Positions 13,551-14,545 of a stretch of 14,545 nt of DNA are shown here, piece by piece. A program made the position numbers and the translations under genes. Source of the DNA: Pseudomonadota bacterium (GTDB lineage: Bacteria; Pseudomonadota; Gammaproteobacteria; Burkholderiales; SG8-41); NCBI GenBank assembly GCA_023431245.1, contig JAEYXO010000247.1, positions 1-14,545 on the forward strand, given 5' to 3'. A model generated the notes under the pieces. The model was not told the DNA's origin. It did not search any database and saw nothing but the letters and a program-made list of their open reading frames with translations. Numbering within the stretch: the first letter of the stretch is position 1; each line of letters starts with the position of its first letter.

Positions 13551-14504
13551 ATGGAAAGCATAGGCACGTGGTGGATGTGGGCCGCATTCGCGGCCTTTGT
13601 CGTAGTCGCAATCATCGTTGACCTTCTGGTGCTGGAGTCCAAGGGCGCCGGCAAGGTGTCGTTCCGGGAGGCGTTGAACTGGTCGATCGTCTGGGTCGTC
13701 CTGTCCTTCGTGTTCAACGGCCTGCTGTGGTGGTACCTCGACAACAACTTCGGACGCGAGGTGGCGAACGAAAAGTCGATGGAGTTCTTCACCGGCTACC
13801 TGATCGAGAAATCGCTGGCCGTCGACAACATCTTCGTGTTCCTGATGCTGTTCACCTTTTTCGGGGTGCCTGCAGCCTACCAGCGCCGGGTCCTCGTGCT
13901 CGGCATCATCGGCGCGATCGTCCTGCGCGCGGTGATGATCCTGATCGGCGCCTGGCTGATCACCAAGTTCCACTGGATACTCTACCTGTTCGGCCTGTTC
14001 CTGCTGGTGACCGGCGTGAAGATGCTGATGATGGCGGAGGCCGAGTCCGATCTCGAGAAAAACCCGATCCTCACCTGGATGCGCCGGCACATCCGGATCA
14101 CGCCCGAGTTCCACGGCGAGCGCTTCACCGTGATGAAGGATGGCGTGCGCTGGTTCACGCCCCTGTTCGTGGTGATGGTGATGATCGGCATCACCGACGT
14201 GATTTTCGCGGTGGACAGCATTCCCGCGATTTTCGCGATCACGCTCGATCCTTTCATCGTGCTCACTTCCAACGTGTTCGCGATCCTCGGCCTGCGCGCG
14301 ATGTACTTCATGCTCGCCGATCTTGCCGACCGCTTCCACCTGCTGAAGTACGGGCTGGCCTTCATCCTGGTGTTCATCGGCATCAAGATGCTGCTGATCG
14401 ACATCTACAAGATACCGGTCGGCTTCGCGCTCTCGGTGGTGGGCATCGTGCTGGTGACGTCGATGCTGGCGAGCCTGTGGGTGACCCGCAAGCCCAGGGA
14501 CTGA
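13551..14504 (+). CDS. terC: TerC/Alx-family integral membrane Mn2+ exporter
   Basis: This 317-residue protein has about eight to nine membrane segments. It carries the two acidic family signatures in membrane helices: EKSLAVDNIFVF (E86, D92, N93) and DVIFAVDSIPAIFA (D216, D222). The cytosolic loop at about 162-200 is of usual size, and length matches full-length TerC/Alx. Members export Mn2+ or help load it onto exoenzymes; the preceding Mn2+ riboswitch strongly supports manganese here. The ATG at 13551 is chosen because AGGGGA (13538-13543) lies seven bases upstream; in-frame ATGs at 13500 and 13518 are too close to the riboswitch terminator. Nothing recognisable follows in the last 41 bases of the window. 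Confidence 0.94.
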   Translation: MESIGTWWMWAAFAAFVVVAIIVDLLVLESKGAGKVSFREALNWSIVWVVLSFVFNGLLWWYLDNNFGREVANEKSMEFFTGYLIEKSLAVDNIFVFLMLFTFFGVPAAYQRRVLVLGIIGAIVLRAVMILIGAWLITKFHWILYLFGLFLLVTGVKMLMMAEAESDLEKNPILTWMRRHIRITPEFHGERFTVMKDGVRWFTPLFVVMVMIGITDVIFAVDSIPAIFAITLDPFIVLTSNVFAILGLRAMYFMLADLADRFHLLKYGLAFILVFIGIKMLLIDIYKIPVGFALSVVGIVLVTSMLASLWVTRKPRD

Positions 14505-14545
14505 GGGCGGGGCGGATTCGTGGAATGTGGCCGGCGCCTGTGCGC

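Noticed and set aside
13428..14339. 303-codon minus-strand frame opposite terC
   Set aside because: The His/Glu/Asp-rich, low-complexity product is a reverse image of the membrane codons of terC.

Overview
The window is GC-rich chromosomal DNA from a proteobacterium. A betaproteobacterium (Burkholderiales, Rhodocyclales or a relative) is the best guess from codon use, the LysR, FAH and cytochrome b561 types and the Aas-like synthetase. This is inference, because no rRNA or marker gene is present. No mobile element, tRNA, rRNA or CRISPR array was seen.

Layout. (1) Positions 1-2371, plus strand: the 3' part of an Aas-like acyl-ACP synthetase, a CpdA-like metallophosphoesterase that starts inside the synthetase stop codon, and a cytochrome b561-type membrane protein. 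A palindromic bidirectional terminator follows at 2388-2415. (2) Positions 2434-4789, minus strand: a ketopantoate reductase-like protein and a Tat-exported streptogramin-lyase-like beta-propeller protein. (3) Positions 4899-10818, plus strand: a likely five-gene operon. It encodes a Tat-exported caspase-like (C14) protein, a CHASE2 sensor joined to a class III nucleotide cyclase, a Ser/Thr kinase fused to a cyclic-nucleotide-binding domain, an exported FecR-like protein and a 95-residue membrane/coiled-coil protein. A second palindromic terminator ends it. (4) Positions 10882-12918, minus strand: an FAH-family hydrolase and a LysR regulator. (5) Positions 12919-13550: a divergent control region holding two yybP-ykoY (Mn2+) riboswitches pointing in opposite directions. 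One leads into the LysR gene and the other into terC. (6) Positions 13551-14504, plus strand: a TerC/Alx-family Mn2+ exporter.

The most interesting part is region 3. A nucleotide cyclase with a periplasmic sensor overlaps by 20 bases the gene for a kinase carrying an intact-looking cNMP-binding site. The simplest reading is that the cyclase makes the second messenger and the kinase reads it. The caspase-like and FecR-like products are exported, so the operon looks like a trans-envelope signalling system. The cyclase has Ser where class III adenylyl cyclases carry the adenine-selecting Lys, so the messenger need not be cAMP. A possible messenger-degrading enzyme (the CpdA-like protein) lies in a separate upstream cluster.

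The second highlight is region 5. The terC riboswitch is expected from known biology. A second, oppositely oriented copy in the leader of a LysR gene, with its own good promoter, is not a context I recognise.
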